A stretch of 26,869 bases of DNA, from positions 1-26,869 of the forward strand of contig CALFJC010000146.1 in assembly GCA_937877655.1 (NCBI GenBank), given 5' to 3'. The stretch comes from an uncultured Selenomonadales bacterium. GTDB taxonomy: Bacteria; Bacillota; Negativicutes; Selenomonadales; Selenomonadaceae. Shown here piece by piece: positions 1 to 7,893 of this stretch (positions are counted from its first letter, which is position 1; each line of letters starts with the position of its first letter). The notes under the pieces are model-generated. The model searched no databases. It had not been told where the DNA came from and worked only from the letters and a program-made list of their open reading frames with translations. A program made the translations under genes and the position numbers.

Positions 1-20
1 GGCACCTCGCAGGGGCGTTT

Positions 21-53
21 CCGGCAAAGAAAACATCCTGTTTTCGTTGCCGG
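21..53. other. long imperfect hairpin
   Basis: The arms CCGGCAA and GAAAACA pair with TGTTTTC and TTGCCGG around a 3-nt loop, giving 14 pairs with one A/G mismatch. It lies beyond the end of hpf and directly beside a second hairpin. No T-run follows, so it is not a simple terminator; it may be an RNA structure or the edge of a repeat. I cannot assign a function. Confidence 0.5.
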
Positions 54-83
54 CGACCGCCCATCCTTGGGCGGTCGGGTTTT
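54..83 (+). terminator. terminator-like hairpin
   Basis: A perfect 10-bp stem (CGACCGCCCA with TGGGCGGTCG, loop TCCT) is followed by GGTTTT. This could end a plus-strand transcript entering from the left of the window. The T-run is short, so the call is tentative. Confidence 0.4.
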
Positions 84-102
84 CGCTAACCGCTATAATT
101 TT

Positions 103-144
103 CTTCATTCCTAATTCCTAATTCCTAGTTCCTAATTGCTTTTC
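103..144. repeat. heptanucleotide repeat beside the hpf stop codon
   Basis: The unit CCTAATT recurs at exact 7-nt spacing (110, 117, 124 as CCTAGTT, 131), flanked by degenerate units. The last unit reaches the hpf stop codon at 143-145. It belongs to the same family as the elements at 995-1061, 5916-5999 and 24450-24533. Confidence 0.75.
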
Positions 145-688
145 AGCCGTCGAATTCCAAAAGCCCGTAAGCCCCGGCGGTGCGCTTGTAAACCACGCAA
201 ATTTGTTCCGTCTGCGCGTCGCGATAGACAAAGAAATTGTGATTGAGCAAATTCATCTGCATGATTGCTTCCTGCACGTCCATAGGTTTCACGACAAAAT
301 GTTTCGTCTTGACAATCGGATACTCGGCTTCGTCTTCCCGCTCGATTTGAACTTTTGCTTCCGCGAAGGCTTCCGCTCTCATGCCGCCGTTACGAAAACG
401 ACGCTCAAGCTTCGTCTTCTGTTTATGAATCTGGCGTTCAAGTTTTTCGACAACCAAATCAATCGACGTGTACATGTCGCCCGTTGACTCCTGCCCGCGC
501 AAAATCAAGCCGCCGCGAACTTCAGCCGTGACCTCGACAATCTGACGATCTTTCTCGACCGAAAGCAAAACCGAAATTTCTTCCATGTTGTCGAAGTACT
601 TCGTGATCTTGCCGACGCGTTTTTCAACGTACTCGCGCAATGGTTGTGTGATTTCGATATTTTTTCCTCTTATGTTGAATGTTGCCAT
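143..688 (-). CDS. hpf: ribosome hibernation promoting factor, long form
   Basis: This 181-residue protein matches long-form HPF, which binds the 30S subunit in stationary phase and dimerises 70S ribosomes into inactive 100S particles. The N-terminal half (about 1-100) is the S30AE/RaiA-like fold, starting MATFNIRGKNIEIT and carrying the basic stretch HKQKTKLERRFR. The C-terminal part (about 120-181) is the dimerisation domain, with the conserved VKTKHFVVKPM and NLLNHNFFVYRD segments. The length fits the family. The ATG at 688 has a good AAGGAG 11 nt upstream. It is transcribed away from the rimP operon. The expected downstream partners (secA, prfB) would lie left of the window. A heptad repeat touches its stop codon. 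Confidence 0.95.
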   Translation of the reverse strand: MATFNIRGKNIEITQPLREYVEKRVGKITKYFDNMEEISVLLSVEKDRQIVEVTAEVRGGLILRGQESTGDMYTSIDLVVEKLERQIHKQKTKLERRFRNGGMRAEAFAEAKVQIEREDEAEYPIVKTKHFVVKPMDVQEAIMQMNLLNHNFFVYRDAQTEQICVVYKRTAGAYGLLEFDG

Positions 689-792
689 GACTCCAACAGC
701 TCCTTCCGCTATTGCCGAATGTGTTTGCCCTTATATTCTGCGCGGCGGCGATTTTTCCTTTAACGAAAAAATTTTCCCCCATGCTCTCCGAT

Positions 793-821
793 TTTTATCT
801 TTCAGCAAAAAAAACTTGCAA
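793..821 (-). promoter_or_regulatory. possible hpf promoter
   Basis: On the minus strand, TTGCAA (816-821) lies 17 nt from ATAAAA (793-798). TTGCAA is palindromic, so the same hexamer could serve as the -35 of the divergent rimP promoter. The -10 is poor. Confidence 0.3.
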
Positions 822-844
822 ACAATCAGAAAGTTGTTTAAAAT
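816..844 (+). promoter_or_regulatory. likely promoter of the rimP-nusA-ylxR-infB operon
   Basis: TTGCAA (816-821), a 17-nt spacer and TAAAAT (839-844) make a reasonable sigma-70/SigA promoter. Transcription from it would give a leader of about 225 nt before rimP, containing the hairpin at 947-974 and a heptad repeat. The 388-nt gap between hpf and rimP (689-1076) holds these elements and no gene that I can support. Confidence 0.45.
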
Positions 845-946
845 ATGGCGCGAAGTCAAGACAATCTTTTTGGAGGGCATCGCTTGTAAAAAATTTTTTA
901 ACTCTCTGTTCAGGCGGAGAAAAAATTTTTTGGACATAGCTTAGTT

Positions 947-974
947 GAAAGAGTGGGCTCGCGTCCACTCTTTC
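947..974 (+). promoter_or_regulatory. leader hairpin upstream of rimP
   Basis: A perfect 10-bp inverted repeat, GAAAGAGTGG and CCACTCTTTC, surrounds the loop GCTCGCGT. No T-run follows, which argues against a plain terminator. It could be a structured leader element of the rimP-nusA-infB transcript. Confidence 0.5.
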
Positions 975-994
975 ATGTTGTAAGGGAAAAAATC

Positions 995-1061
995 AATTAG
1001 GAATGAGGAATTAGGAATTATTTTTTCATTGCTCATTGCTAATTACAAATTGCTAATTGCC
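995..1061. repeat. heptad-phased inverted repeat before rimP
   Basis: The left arm has units AATTAGG/AATGAGG and the right arm has TGCTCAT/TGCTAAT. The 7-nt register is unbroken for nine units plus four bases. The arms are roughly complementary, so the RNA could fold. It ends just before the rimP ribosome binding site. Confidence 0.75.
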
Positions 1062-1076
1062 TTTGGGGGTGAGTGA

Positions 1077-1520
1077 TTGAGCAAAGTTGAATCGCAAGTT
1101 GAAAGTTTGATGGCTGAAATTTTGGCGGGAACAGATTATGAATTGGTTGACGTGGAATATGTCAAGGAACGCGATTGGTATCTGCGCGTCTTTGTGGACA
1201 AGGCGGGCGGAATCGATTTGGACGACTGCCAAAATATCAGCGAGAAACTCGGCGCGAAGTTGGATGAAGTTTCGATTATCAACGGCGCGTATATTTTGGA
1301 AGTTTCTTCGCCGGGTATCGACCGCATTTTGAAAAAGGATAAAGATTTTATTCGCGAGGCGGGCAAAGTTGTTGACGTGACACTTTACGCGCCGCTCGAC
1401 GGAAAAAAATTTTTGGTCGGAGAACTTGAAGGGCGCGACGAAAAATTTTTGCGTCTGAAAGATGCGGAACCTTTGCCGCGTGAAAAAATTGCGCAAGTCA
1501 GGTTGCACATAGATTTTTAA
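1077..1520 (+). CDS. rimP: ribosome maturation factor RimP
   Basis: This 147-residue protein is RimP (YlxS), needed for maturation of the 30S subunit. The N-terminal domain includes LVDVEYVKERDWYLRVFVD and IDLDDCQNISEKLG. The linker carries the family signature LEVSSPGIDRIL. The C-terminal SH3-like domain follows (GKKFLVGELEGRDEKFLRL). The length is normal for Bacillota. The start is TTG at 1077, about 4 nt after the GGGGGTGAG ribosome binding site; no ATG fits. It is the first gene of the operon, 25 nt before nusA, the standard order. Nothing is missing. Confidence 0.95.
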   Translation: MSKVESQVESLMAEILAGTDYELVDVEYVKERDWYLRVFVDKAGGIDLDDCQNISEKLGAKLDEVSIINGAYILEVSSPGIDRILKKDKDFIREAGKVVDVTLYAPLDGKKFLVGELEGRDEKFLRLKDAEPLPREKIAQVRLHIDF

Positions 1521-1545
1521 AAAAATTTTTGGGAGGAAGAATTAC

Positions 1546-2688
1546 TTGGCTGTCAGAAGGAAAAAAGAAGAATTGAGATTGATTGATGCGCTCCGAGATT
1601 TATGCGTTGAAAAAGAAATTTCGCCCGAAGTCATGTTTGACGCAGTGGAGTCCGCGCTGAAAGTCGCTTACAAAAAAAATTTCAATCAAGATGATAATGT
1701 TGAGGTTGTGCTTGACCGCGAGGACGGAAGTTTTCATGTCTATTCGTTGAAAAGCGTTGTCGAGGAAGTCAGCGATCCCGTTATAGAAATTTCAAAGGAA
1801 GACGCCGAAAAAATCAGTCCGGGTTGCGAGATTGATGACGTTGTTGAAATCGAAGTCACGCCAAAAAATTTCGGAAGAATCGCGGCGCAGGCGGCTAAGC
1901 AACTTGTCGTTCAGAAATTGCGCGAGGCTGAACGCGGCGTTATCTATGACGAGTTCACAAACCGCGAAAGTGATCTTGTCAGAGGAAAAATCGTTCGCGT
2001 TGAGGACGGAAATTTTATCGTCGAAGTCGGCAAAACCGAAGCAATTTTGGTTCCGAGCGAGCAATCGCCGCTTGACAATTACAAAATCGGCGATTGGGTT
2101 CGCGCCTATATAATCGAAGTCAAAAAGGGCGGCAAAGGTCCGCAAGTTTATCTTTCGCGCACCCATCCAAATTTTTTGCGTCGGCTTGTGGAGATCGAAA
2201 TTCCCGAAATTCAAGAAGGAATTATCGAAATAAAGGGCGTGGCTCGCGAGGCGGGCTCCAGAGCAAAAATCGCCGTTGTTTCCAAAGACCCCAACATTGA
2301 GGCGGTCGGCTCCTGTTTGGGACAACGCGGCGTCAGAATTCAGCCCGTACTTGATGAACTCGGCGATGAAAAACTTGACATCATTGCTTGGAGCCCGAAA
2401 GCCGGCGTCTACGTTGCAAATGCTTTGAGTCCGTCAAAAATTGTCAGCGTCGCGCTGAACGACGACGATAAAAATTGCCGCGTGATTGTGCCCGATAATC
2501 AGTTGAGTTTGGCAATCGGCAAGGAAGGACAAAATGCGCGGCTTGCCGCCCGCCTTACGGGTTGGAAAATCGATATTAAAAGTGTCAAGCAGGCAAGAAA
2601 TGACGTGCTCCCCGATTATATGCATGAAGTTGATATTTCGGAGGCGGCGGCAGTTTTCAAACCGCGTCCCAAAAAAGGAAGACGCTAA
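1546..2688 (+). CDS. nusA: transcription termination/antitermination factor NusA
   Basis: NusA binds RNA polymerase and nascent RNA and modulates pausing, termination and antitermination. This 380-residue protein has the usual order: an N-terminal RNAP-binding domain (about 1-125, RLIDALRDLCVEKEISPEVM), an S1 domain (about 135-200, VRGKIVRVEDGNFIVEVGK), then two KH domains (about 205-345). KH1 has the GSCLGQRGVRIQ loop and KH2 has the LAIGKEGQNARLAARLTGWK loop. It lacks the C-terminal acidic repeats of E. coli NusA, as in Bacillota homologs. The start is TTG at 1546, 7 nt after GGAGGAA. The C-terminus is short and basic (KPRPKKGRR). Confidence 0.96.
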   Translation: MAVRRKKEELRLIDALRDLCVEKEISPEVMFDAVESALKVAYKKNFNQDDNVEVVLDREDGSFHVYSLKSVVEEVSDPVIEISKEDAEKISPGCEIDDVVEIEVTPKNFGRIAAQAAKQLVVQKLREAERGVIYDEFTNRESDLVRGKIVRVEDGNFIVEVGKTEAILVPSEQSPLDNYKIGDWVRAYIIEVKKGGKGPQVYLSRTHPNFLRRLVEIEIPEIQEGIIEIKGVAREAGSRAKIAVVSKDPNIEAVGSCLGQRGVRIQPVLDELGDEKLDIIAWSPKAGVYVANALSPSKIVSVALNDDDKNCRVIVPDNQLSLAIGKEGQNARLAARLTGWKIDIKSVKQARNDVLPDYMHEVDISEAAAVFKPRPKKGRR

Positions 2689-2794
2689 GCACTTTTGAAA
2701 ATTGCACAAATAAATTTCGCGCTTTGCCACTCGGCAATTTGAAATTTCTCGCCGCGTTTTCAGATAAAAAATTTTTCTCAAGAGGTGTAATGCC

Positions 2795-3079
2795 ATGTCG
2801 AAAGGAAAAGCCGCCAAAGGCACGGTTATTAAGCAAATTGAAATGCGCCGATGCGTCGTCTGTCGTCGAAGCCGTCACAAATCGGAACTCCTTCGCATTG
2901 CAAAAACTTCTTCGGGAGAAATTTTTCTTGATGAAGGCGGCAAGTCTCAAGGGCGCGGAGCTTATGTTTGCAAGTCGGCAACCTGCGCGGAGTCATTAAA
3001 AAAACGTCACAATCTCGATAAGATTTTCAAAACCAAATTGCCCGGCGAACTCTACGAAAAAATTTGCTTGGCGATTTAA
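2795..3079 (+). CDS. ylxR: YlxR/RnpM family RNA-binding protein (DUF448)
   Basis: This 94-residue basic protein has the YlxR signature: MRRCVVCRRSRHKSELLRI near residue 17 and GRGAYVC near residue 68. The four cysteines (CVVC, and YVCKSATC) are typical. The family member in Bacillus has been linked to RNase P RNA, hence the name RnpM. The ATG at 2795 is preceded by AGAGGTG 7 nt upstream. The 106-nt gap after nusA shows no feature. In most Bacillota the L7Ae-like gene ylxQ comes next, before infB; here it is absent. Confidence 0.92.
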   Translation: MSKGKAAKGTVIKQIEMRRCVVCRRSRHKSELLRIAKTSSGEIFLDEGGKSQGRGAYVCKSATCAESLKKRHNLDKIFKTKLPGELYEKICLAI

Positions 3080-3105
3080 AATAATTTACAAAGGAGAAAA
3101 TCCGC

Positions 3106-3111
3106 ATGTAA
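3106..3111 (+). other. RBS followed directly by ATG-TAA (start-stop element)
   Basis: AAAGGAG (3090-3096) is followed by ATG TAA at 3106-3111, where ylxQ would normally begin. It may be the remnant 5' end of a deleted ylxQ, or a minimal ORF that loads or stalls ribosomes in front of infB. The infB ribosome binding site (GGGGGTGG) begins 17 nt later. Confidence 0.4.
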
Positions 3112-3139
3112 ACAAAAAATTTTTAACGGGGGTGGATCT

Positions 3140-5917
3140 ATGTCAAAACCGATTAAGTATAGAATCTATGACATGGCGAACGAATTCAATCAAGATGTTC
3201 AAGTCATTATCGACTTTCTGAACAAGCGCAAGATCAAAGTCAAAAATCGTTTTACGGGCGTCGAGGCGGAAGCTTATGAACTCGTCAAGGCGAATTTTGC
3301 TCGCAGAAAACCCGTCGAGCCCGCGCCTAAAGAAGAGCAGAAATCCGAACAAAAACCTGCCAAGCCCGCGCAGAAATCGGAGCAGAAATCTCAACAGCAA
3401 AAATCTGCAAAGCCCGCGCAAAAGTCGGAGCAAAAACCTCAACAACAAAAATTTGCAAAGCCCGCGCAGAAATCGGATCAAAAACCTCAACAGCAAAAAA
3501 TTGCAAAGCCCGTGCAAAAATCGGAGCAGAAGCCTCAAGTTCAACAGCAAAAAAATCAGCAAAAGCCTGCGCAAAAAGCCGAGCCAAAACCTCAAGTTCA
3601 ACAGCAAAAGCCGCAAGCCAAGCCCGCGCCAAAAGTTGAACAGAAACCCGCGCAAAAAGTTGAGACTAAGCCTGTCGAAAAAGTTCAGCCGAAAATCGAA
3701 GGCGATTCAAAACCAAAACCGCAACAGCAACGGCGCGATAATCGGCGTCAGGAAAATCGTCCCGATCGTCAAGAATTTCGCGGCGACCGTCAAGAACGCG
3801 GAGATCGTCAGGAGCGTGGAGATCGTCAAGAAAATCGCGGGCGCGACAATCGCGGCAAGCAGGAAAATCGTTCCGAGCGGCAGGATAAGCAGGAAGTCCG
3901 CGCAGATCGTCAAGACAAGCAGGATACTCGCGGCGAACGCGGCGACCGTCAATCCAAAAATCGTCAGCGCGACGACAGCAACAGAAATAATCGTCAACGC
4001 AACCGCAACCGTCAGCCCGCCAATGCCAAAGAAGCCGCAAAAACTCAACAGGCGGCAACACAAGCTCAAGATAAAAATCGTGCGCCGAGACCTGCGCGGA
4101 AGAAAAATCGTCCCGCGCCGCAACCCGTCCATAAAGCCGAAATTGCCCGCCCGACTCACATAAAAGTTGGAGAGAGTATCGCGGTTAAAGATTTGGCGAG
4201 CAAAATGAGTTGTACCGCCGTTGAAGTCATAAAAAAACTTTTGATGATGGGCGTTGTCGCAACGATTAATCAAGTTATCGATTATGATACCGCCGCGCTT
4301 GTCGCCTCCGAATTCGGAGTTACCGCCGAAGAACTTCCGCCCGAAGTAGATCCGACTCTTATTCCCGAAATTGAAGACGATCCCGCCTCGTTGAAAATTC
4401 GTCCGCCCGTCGTAACGGTTATGGGGCACGTCGATCACGGCAAAACTTCTTTGCTCGACGTTATCAGAAAAACTCGCGTCACTTCGACGGAAGCGGGCGG
4501 CATTACTCAGCATATCGGCGCGTATCAAGTCATTTGCAACGACAGAAAAATTGTTTTCCTTGACACACCCGGTCACGAAGCTTTTACGGCTATGAGAGCT
4601 CGCGGCGCGCAGGTTACCGACATTGCAATTTTGGTTGTCGCCGCAGATGACGGAGTTATGCCGCAGACGATTGAGGCGATTAATCACGCAAAAGCCGCCA
4701 ATGTTCCGATTATCGTTGCGATTAACAAAATCGACAAGCCCGGCGCAAATCCTATGCGCGTCAAGCAGGAACTTTTGGAACACGGTTTGGTTTCCCGCGA
4801 CTTCGGCGGCGATACAACTATGGTTGAAGTCTCCGCGAAAAAAAATCTCAACATAAATGATCTTTTGGAAGAAATTTTGTTTGAAGCGGACGTTCAAGAG
4901 TTCAAAGCAAATCCCAATCGCGATGCTCGCGGCGTCATTATCGAGGCGCAACTGGATAAAGGACGCGGTCCCGTCGCAACGGTTTTGGTTCAAAACGGCA
5001 CGCTCCGAATCGGTGATTTTATCGTCGCGGGAACAACTTACGGCAGAGTTCGCGCAATGATTAACGAACGCGGCGACAATCTCAAAAAAGCCGGACCGAG
5101 TGTTCCCGTCGAAGTTTTGGGCTTAAATGATGTCCCCGCCGCCGGCGATATTCTTGCCGCGCTTGACGAAAGACTTGCGAAGTCAATCGCCGAACACAGA
5201 ATCGAACGTCAACGCAACGAACTTATCAAATCCAAAAAAGTTTCGTTGGATGATCTGTTCAATCAGATTCAAGCGGGCTCGCTGAAAGATTTAAATATCG
5301 TTGTCAAAGCGGACGTTCAAGGCTCGGTTGAGGCTTTGAAAGGTTCTTTGGAATCTCTCAACAAAAATGATGAAGTCCGCGTTAATATCGTTCATTCGGG
5401 CGTCGGCGCAGTCAATGAATCGGACGTTATGCTTGCCTCGTCTTCAAATGCGTTGATTCTCGGCTTTAATGTTCGTCCCGATAACAATGCTCGTAAAGCC
5501 GCTGCCATTGAAAATATCGACATCAGAACTTACCGCGTAATTTATGATGCGCTTGACGACATGCGCGCCGCAATGAGCGGTTTGCTTGCGCCGAAATTTA
5601 AAGAAGTCATTCAAGGGCGCGTCGAAATTCGCAAAGTCATGAAATTTTCCAAAGCACTTGTCGCAGGCTCTTACGTTTTGGAAGGAAAAATTTGTAACAA
5701 CTCCAAGATTCGCATCCTGCGTGACAACATTGAAGTTTTCGACGGCGAAATTGATTCGCTCCGCCGATTTAAAGACGAAGTCAAAGAAGTTGCGGCAGGT
5801 TATGAGTGCGGCATTTCGATTGTCGATTATCGCGACTTCAAAGAGGGCGACATAATTGAGGCTTACACTTTGGAGAAGATTGAAACTTCGATTAAAGATG
5901 TAAATCGCGCAGAGTAG
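3140..5917 (+). CDS. infB: translation initiation factor IF-2
   Basis: IF-2 is the GTPase that brings initiator tRNA to the 30S subunit and promotes subunit joining. This 925-residue protein has an N-terminal IF2-N domain (about 1-53). A long low-complexity linker follows (about 55-340), first K/P/Q/E-rich with tandem 16-residue units, then R/D/N/Q-rich. A second IF2-N segment lies at about 350-410. The G domain starts near residue 425, with G1 GHVDHGKT (429-436), G3 DTPGHE (475-480) and G4 NKID (529-532). Domains II, III and IV (C1/C2) complete the C-terminus. The ATG at 3140 follows GGGGGTGG. The stop codon overlaps the first unit of a heptad repeat. rbfA, often next in the operon, is not found here. 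Confidence 0.97.
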   Translation: MSKPIKYRIYDMANEFNQDVQVIIDFLNKRKIKVKNRFTGVEAEAYELVKANFARRKPVEPAPKEEQKSEQKPAKPAQKSEQKSQQQKSAKPAQKSEQKPQQQKFAKPAQKSDQKPQQQKIAKPVQKSEQKPQVQQQKNQQKPAQKAEPKPQVQQQKPQAKPAPKVEQKPAQKVETKPVEKVQPKIEGDSKPKPQQQRRDNRRQENRPDRQEFRGDRQERGDRQERGDRQENRGRDNRGKQENRSERQDKQEVRADRQDKQDTRGERGDRQSKNRQRDDSNRNNRQRNRNRQPANAKEAAKTQQAATQAQDKNRAPRPARKKNRPAPQPVHKAEIARPTHIKVGESIAVKDLASKMSCTAVEVIKKLLMMGVVATINQVIDYDTAALVASEFGVTAEELPPEVDPTLIPEIEDDPASLKIRPPVVTVMGHVDHGKTSLLDVIRKTRVTSTEAGGITQHIGAYQVICNDRKIVFLDTPGHEAFTAMRARGAQVTDIAILVVAADDGVMPQTIEAINHAKAANVPIIVAINKIDKPGANPMRVKQELLEHGLVSRDFGGDTTMVEVSAKKNLNINDLLEEILFEADVQEFKANPNRDARGVIIEAQLDKGRGPVATVLVQNGTLRIGDFIVAGTTYGRVRAMINERGDNLKKAGPSVPVEVLGLNDVPAAGDILAALDERLAKSIAEHRIERQRNELIKSKKVSLDDLFNQIQAGSLKDLNIVVKADVQGSVEALKGSLESLNKNDEVRVNIVHSGVGAVNESDVMLASSSNALILGFNVRPDNNARKAAAIENIDIRTYRVIYDALDDMRAAMSGLLAPKFKEVIQGRVEIRKVMKFSKALVAGSYVLEGKICNNSKIRILRDNIEVFDGEIDSLRRFKDEVKEVAAGYECGISIVDYRDFKEGDIIEAYTLEKIETSIKDVNRAE
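3374..3553 (+). repeat. 48-bp in-frame tandem repeat in the IF-2 linker
   Basis: Three full 48-nt units begin at 3374, 3422 and 3470, and a partial fourth begins at 3518. Each encodes a 16-residue unit of the form KSEQKPQQQKxAKPAQ. Such linker repeats in IF-2 vary between strains and are probably structurally disordered. Confidence 0.8.
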
Positions 5918-5999
5918 CTTATAGCTTACAGTTAATAGCTTATAGGAAAAAAAACATCAGCTATAAGCTATAAGCTATAAGCTATAACCTATAACCTAA
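5916..5999. repeat. 84-nt heptad-phased inverted repeat between infB and cstA
   Basis: Twelve consecutive 7-nt units fill the gap. The left arm is built of AGCTTAT-like units, the centre is A-rich, and the right arm is built of AAGCTAT-like units. The arms are complementary, so the transcript can fold into a long AT-rich hairpin. The first unit overlaps the infB TAG and the last abuts the cstA ribosome binding site. Confidence 0.85.
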
Positions 6000-6015
6000 A
6001 AGGAAGTGCATTGTT

Positions 6016-7476
6016 TTGATTACATTTACAATCGGCTTGATAATTTTAATCGTCGGCGCAGCGATTTACGGCGCGTTTTGTGAACGAGTTATGAAACCGA
6101 ATTCTTCCGCGAAGACCCCCGCCGTTGCCAAAAAAGACGGCGTCGATTTCGTGCCAATGAATAAATGGAAAAATTGTCTGATTGAATTGCTGAACATTGC
6201 GGGAACGGGTCCCGTGCTTGGTCCTATTCAAGGAATTTTATTCGGTCCCATTGCCTTTATCACAATTCCAATCGGTTGCGTTATCGGCGGCGCGTTTCAC
6301 GATTATATGAGCGGCATGATTTCAATTCGCAACGGCGGCGAACAAATGCCCTCGCTCGTCAAAAGATTTCTCGGCGGCGGAGTTTACGGCGTTTACAATG
6401 TCTTTGTCTGCTTTTTGATGCTTTTGGTCGGCACGGTCTTTATCTACACGCCCGGCGATTTATTCGTTTCGCATATTCTTAAAGGCGACGCTTCCACATT
6501 GAGCACGCAAGTTATTCTTGTTTACGGAGTAATTTTCGCTTATTATCTCATTGCAACGCTTTTGCCGATTGATAAAATTATCGGGCGCATCTATCCGATT
6601 TTCGGCGCGATTTTACTTTTGTCCGCCGTCGGAATATTTTTCGGGCTGTTCTTCAACGGCTATCCGCTTACCGAAGTTTGGGAGGCGGGCATTGCCAATG
6701 TCCATCCTTACGGCGAACATTTCATCCCGATTTTCTTTATAACCGTAGCTTGCGGAATTACTTCGGGTTTTCACTCGACGCAGGCAACGCTTATTGCTCG
6801 CTCCGTCACGGACGAAAAACACGGGCGGCTTGTCTACTACAACACAATGATTGCCGAAGGTTTTATTGCAATGAGTTGGGCTGGCGCGGCTATGGGCGCA
6901 GTTAATGCGGGGCTCGCCACCAATGAAAATCTTTTCAAACAGGCGGCGGTTGTCGTCGGCATTATCGCAGAAAATATGCTCGGCTCCGTCGGCGGTATGG
7001 TCGCGGTGCTCGGCGTCATTGTTCTTGCAATTACTTCGGGCGATACCGCTTTGAGATCGTTGCGCCTTATGATTGCCGACGCGCTCCACATTGACAACAA
7101 GAAAAAAGCAAACACTTTTATTCTTGCGCTGATTATTTTTGCGATTGTCGCCTTCGTCCTTTACTACGCCAAAACCGACAAGAGCGGCTTCGCGTTGCTT
7201 TGGAGATATTTTTCTTGGGCGAATGAAACTATCGCGGTCTTCGCCTTCGCAATGATTGCCGTTTACATGATTAAAAACAATATGCCGTACATAATGGCGG
7301 TTGTGCCGGGAACTTTTTACATGTACATGGTCTCGACTTACATTTTGCACGCGCCGATTGGCTTCGGGCTCGATTATATGTTGAGTTATATTTTGGCGGC
7401 AGTCTGCGCGGCTCTTTATGCGGGAGCGGTTATCAAATTCGGAAAATCTTTAACCTCATCTCGAAGCTTGAGATAA
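6016..7476 (+). CDS. cstA: carbon starvation protein CstA family transporter (short form)
   Basis: This 486-residue integral membrane protein matches the CstA/BtsT family, members of which import pyruvate or have been linked to peptide use during carbon starvation. Family signatures are DGVDFVPMNKWK (about 43-54), NIAGTGPVLGPIQGILFGP, HDYMSGMISIRNGGEQMP, and SGFHSTQATLIARSVTDEK near the middle. Many hydrophobic helices span the sequence. It is shorter than E. coli CstA (about 700 residues), lacking C-terminal helices, as in many Bacillota versions. The start is TTG at 6016, preceded by AAGGAAGTG; no ATG is suitable. It follows infB through a heptad repeat and may have its own promoter, which I could not place. 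Confidence 0.9.
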   Translation: MITFTIGLIILIVGAAIYGAFCERVMKPNSSAKTPAVAKKDGVDFVPMNKWKNCLIELLNIAGTGPVLGPIQGILFGPIAFITIPIGCVIGGAFHDYMSGMISIRNGGEQMPSLVKRFLGGGVYGVYNVFVCFLMLLVGTVFIYTPGDLFVSHILKGDASTLSTQVILVYGVIFAYYLIATLLPIDKIIGRIYPIFGAILLLSAVGIFFGLFFNGYPLTEVWEAGIANVHPYGEHFIPIFFITVACGITSGFHSTQATLIARSVTDEKHGRLVYYNTMIAEGFIAMSWAGAAMGAVNAGLATNENLFKQAAVVVGIIAENMLGSVGGMVAVLGVIVLAITSGDTALRSLRLMIADALHIDNKKKANTFILALIIFAIVAFVLYYAKTDKSGFALLWRYFSWANETIAVFAFAMIAVYMIKNNMPYIMAVVPGTFYMYMVSTYILHAPIGFGLDYMLSYILAAVCAALYAGAVIKFGKSLTSSRSLR

Positions 7477-7498
7477 ATATTTTCCCAAAAACTTTTTA

Positions 7499-7534
7499 AG
7501 GCAGGAAAAATTTCGTTCCTGCCTAATTTTTTTT
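7499..7534 (+). terminator. terminator after cstA
   Basis: A perfect 9-bp stem, AGGCAGGAA with TTCCTGCCT, is followed by AA and eight T. It ends only about 2 nt before the XRE gene's ribosome binding site. Any upstream transcript reaching that gene must read through it, so it might act as an attenuator. Confidence 0.85.
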
Positions 7535-7548
7535 GCGAGGTGATTGGA

Positions 7549-7893
7549 ATGGAAACTTTCGGAGAAAAAATCAGACGGTTGCGCAAGGCGAAGAAAATGA
7601 CTCAAGCGGAGCTTGCGGAGTCGTGCGGCGTGGATTTTACCTACATCAGCAAGATTGAAAACGGCAAAGGCGTTCGCCCGCCGTCGGAGGAGACGCTCAG
7701 AAAAATTGCGCTGTTCTTGGAGACCGACGCGGAAGAATTGCTCCTTTTGGCGAAAAAAGTTCCGCAAAATTTTCAAGATACAATCGTTGACGACAAACTT
7801 GCGGTAGATTTTTTGCGCGTCTTCCCGAAATTGAACGACGCACAACGTAAAAAGGTACAGAAAATCATTGACGACACGGAGGACAAATTTTGA
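7549..7893 (+). CDS. XRE-family helix-turn-helix transcriptional regulator
   Basis: This 114-residue protein has a Cro/CI-type HTH in residues 1-65: FGEKIRRLRKAKKMTQAELAE, then SCGVDFTYISKIENGKG (recognition helix), then PSEETLRKIALFLE. The tail (about 75-114) is charged and unassigned. I prefer the ATG at 7549, 7 nt after GAGGTG, over the in-frame GTG at 7540, which lies inside that ribosome binding site. It overlaps the ImmA/IrrE gene, a standard pair in which the metallopeptidase cleaves or inactivates the repressor (ImmR/ImmA of ICEBs1, DdrO/IrrE). It is the first gene of the accessory island and a plausible regulator of the cassettes that follow; that role is inference. Confidence 0.9.
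   Translation: METFGEKIRRLRKAKKMTQAELAESCGVDFTYISKIENGKGVRPPSEETLRKIALFLETDAEELLLLAKKVPQNFQDTIVDDKLAVDFLRVFPKLNDAQRKKVQKIIDDTEDKF

Noticed and set aside
995..1061. Heptad repeats considered as a CRISPR array
   Set aside because: Units are 7 nt with no spacers and no cas genes nearby.
1407..3130. Frequent AAAAATTTTT tracts, also seen throughout the window
   Set aside because: They occur in coding and non-coding DNA alike (Lys-Phe and Lys-Ile-Phe codons) and fit genome-wide composition bias; no specific role can be supported.
3707..4993. A 428-codon ORF on the minus strand inside infB, and other long antisense frames there
   Set aside because: They lie opposite infB, whose domains are unmistakable; the long open frames come from its biased codon use and repetitive linker.
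5916..5999. The infB-cstA inverted repeat considered as a plain terminator
   Set aside because: It is very AT-rich, lacks a downstream T-run and belongs to the period-7 family; it may still affect termination.
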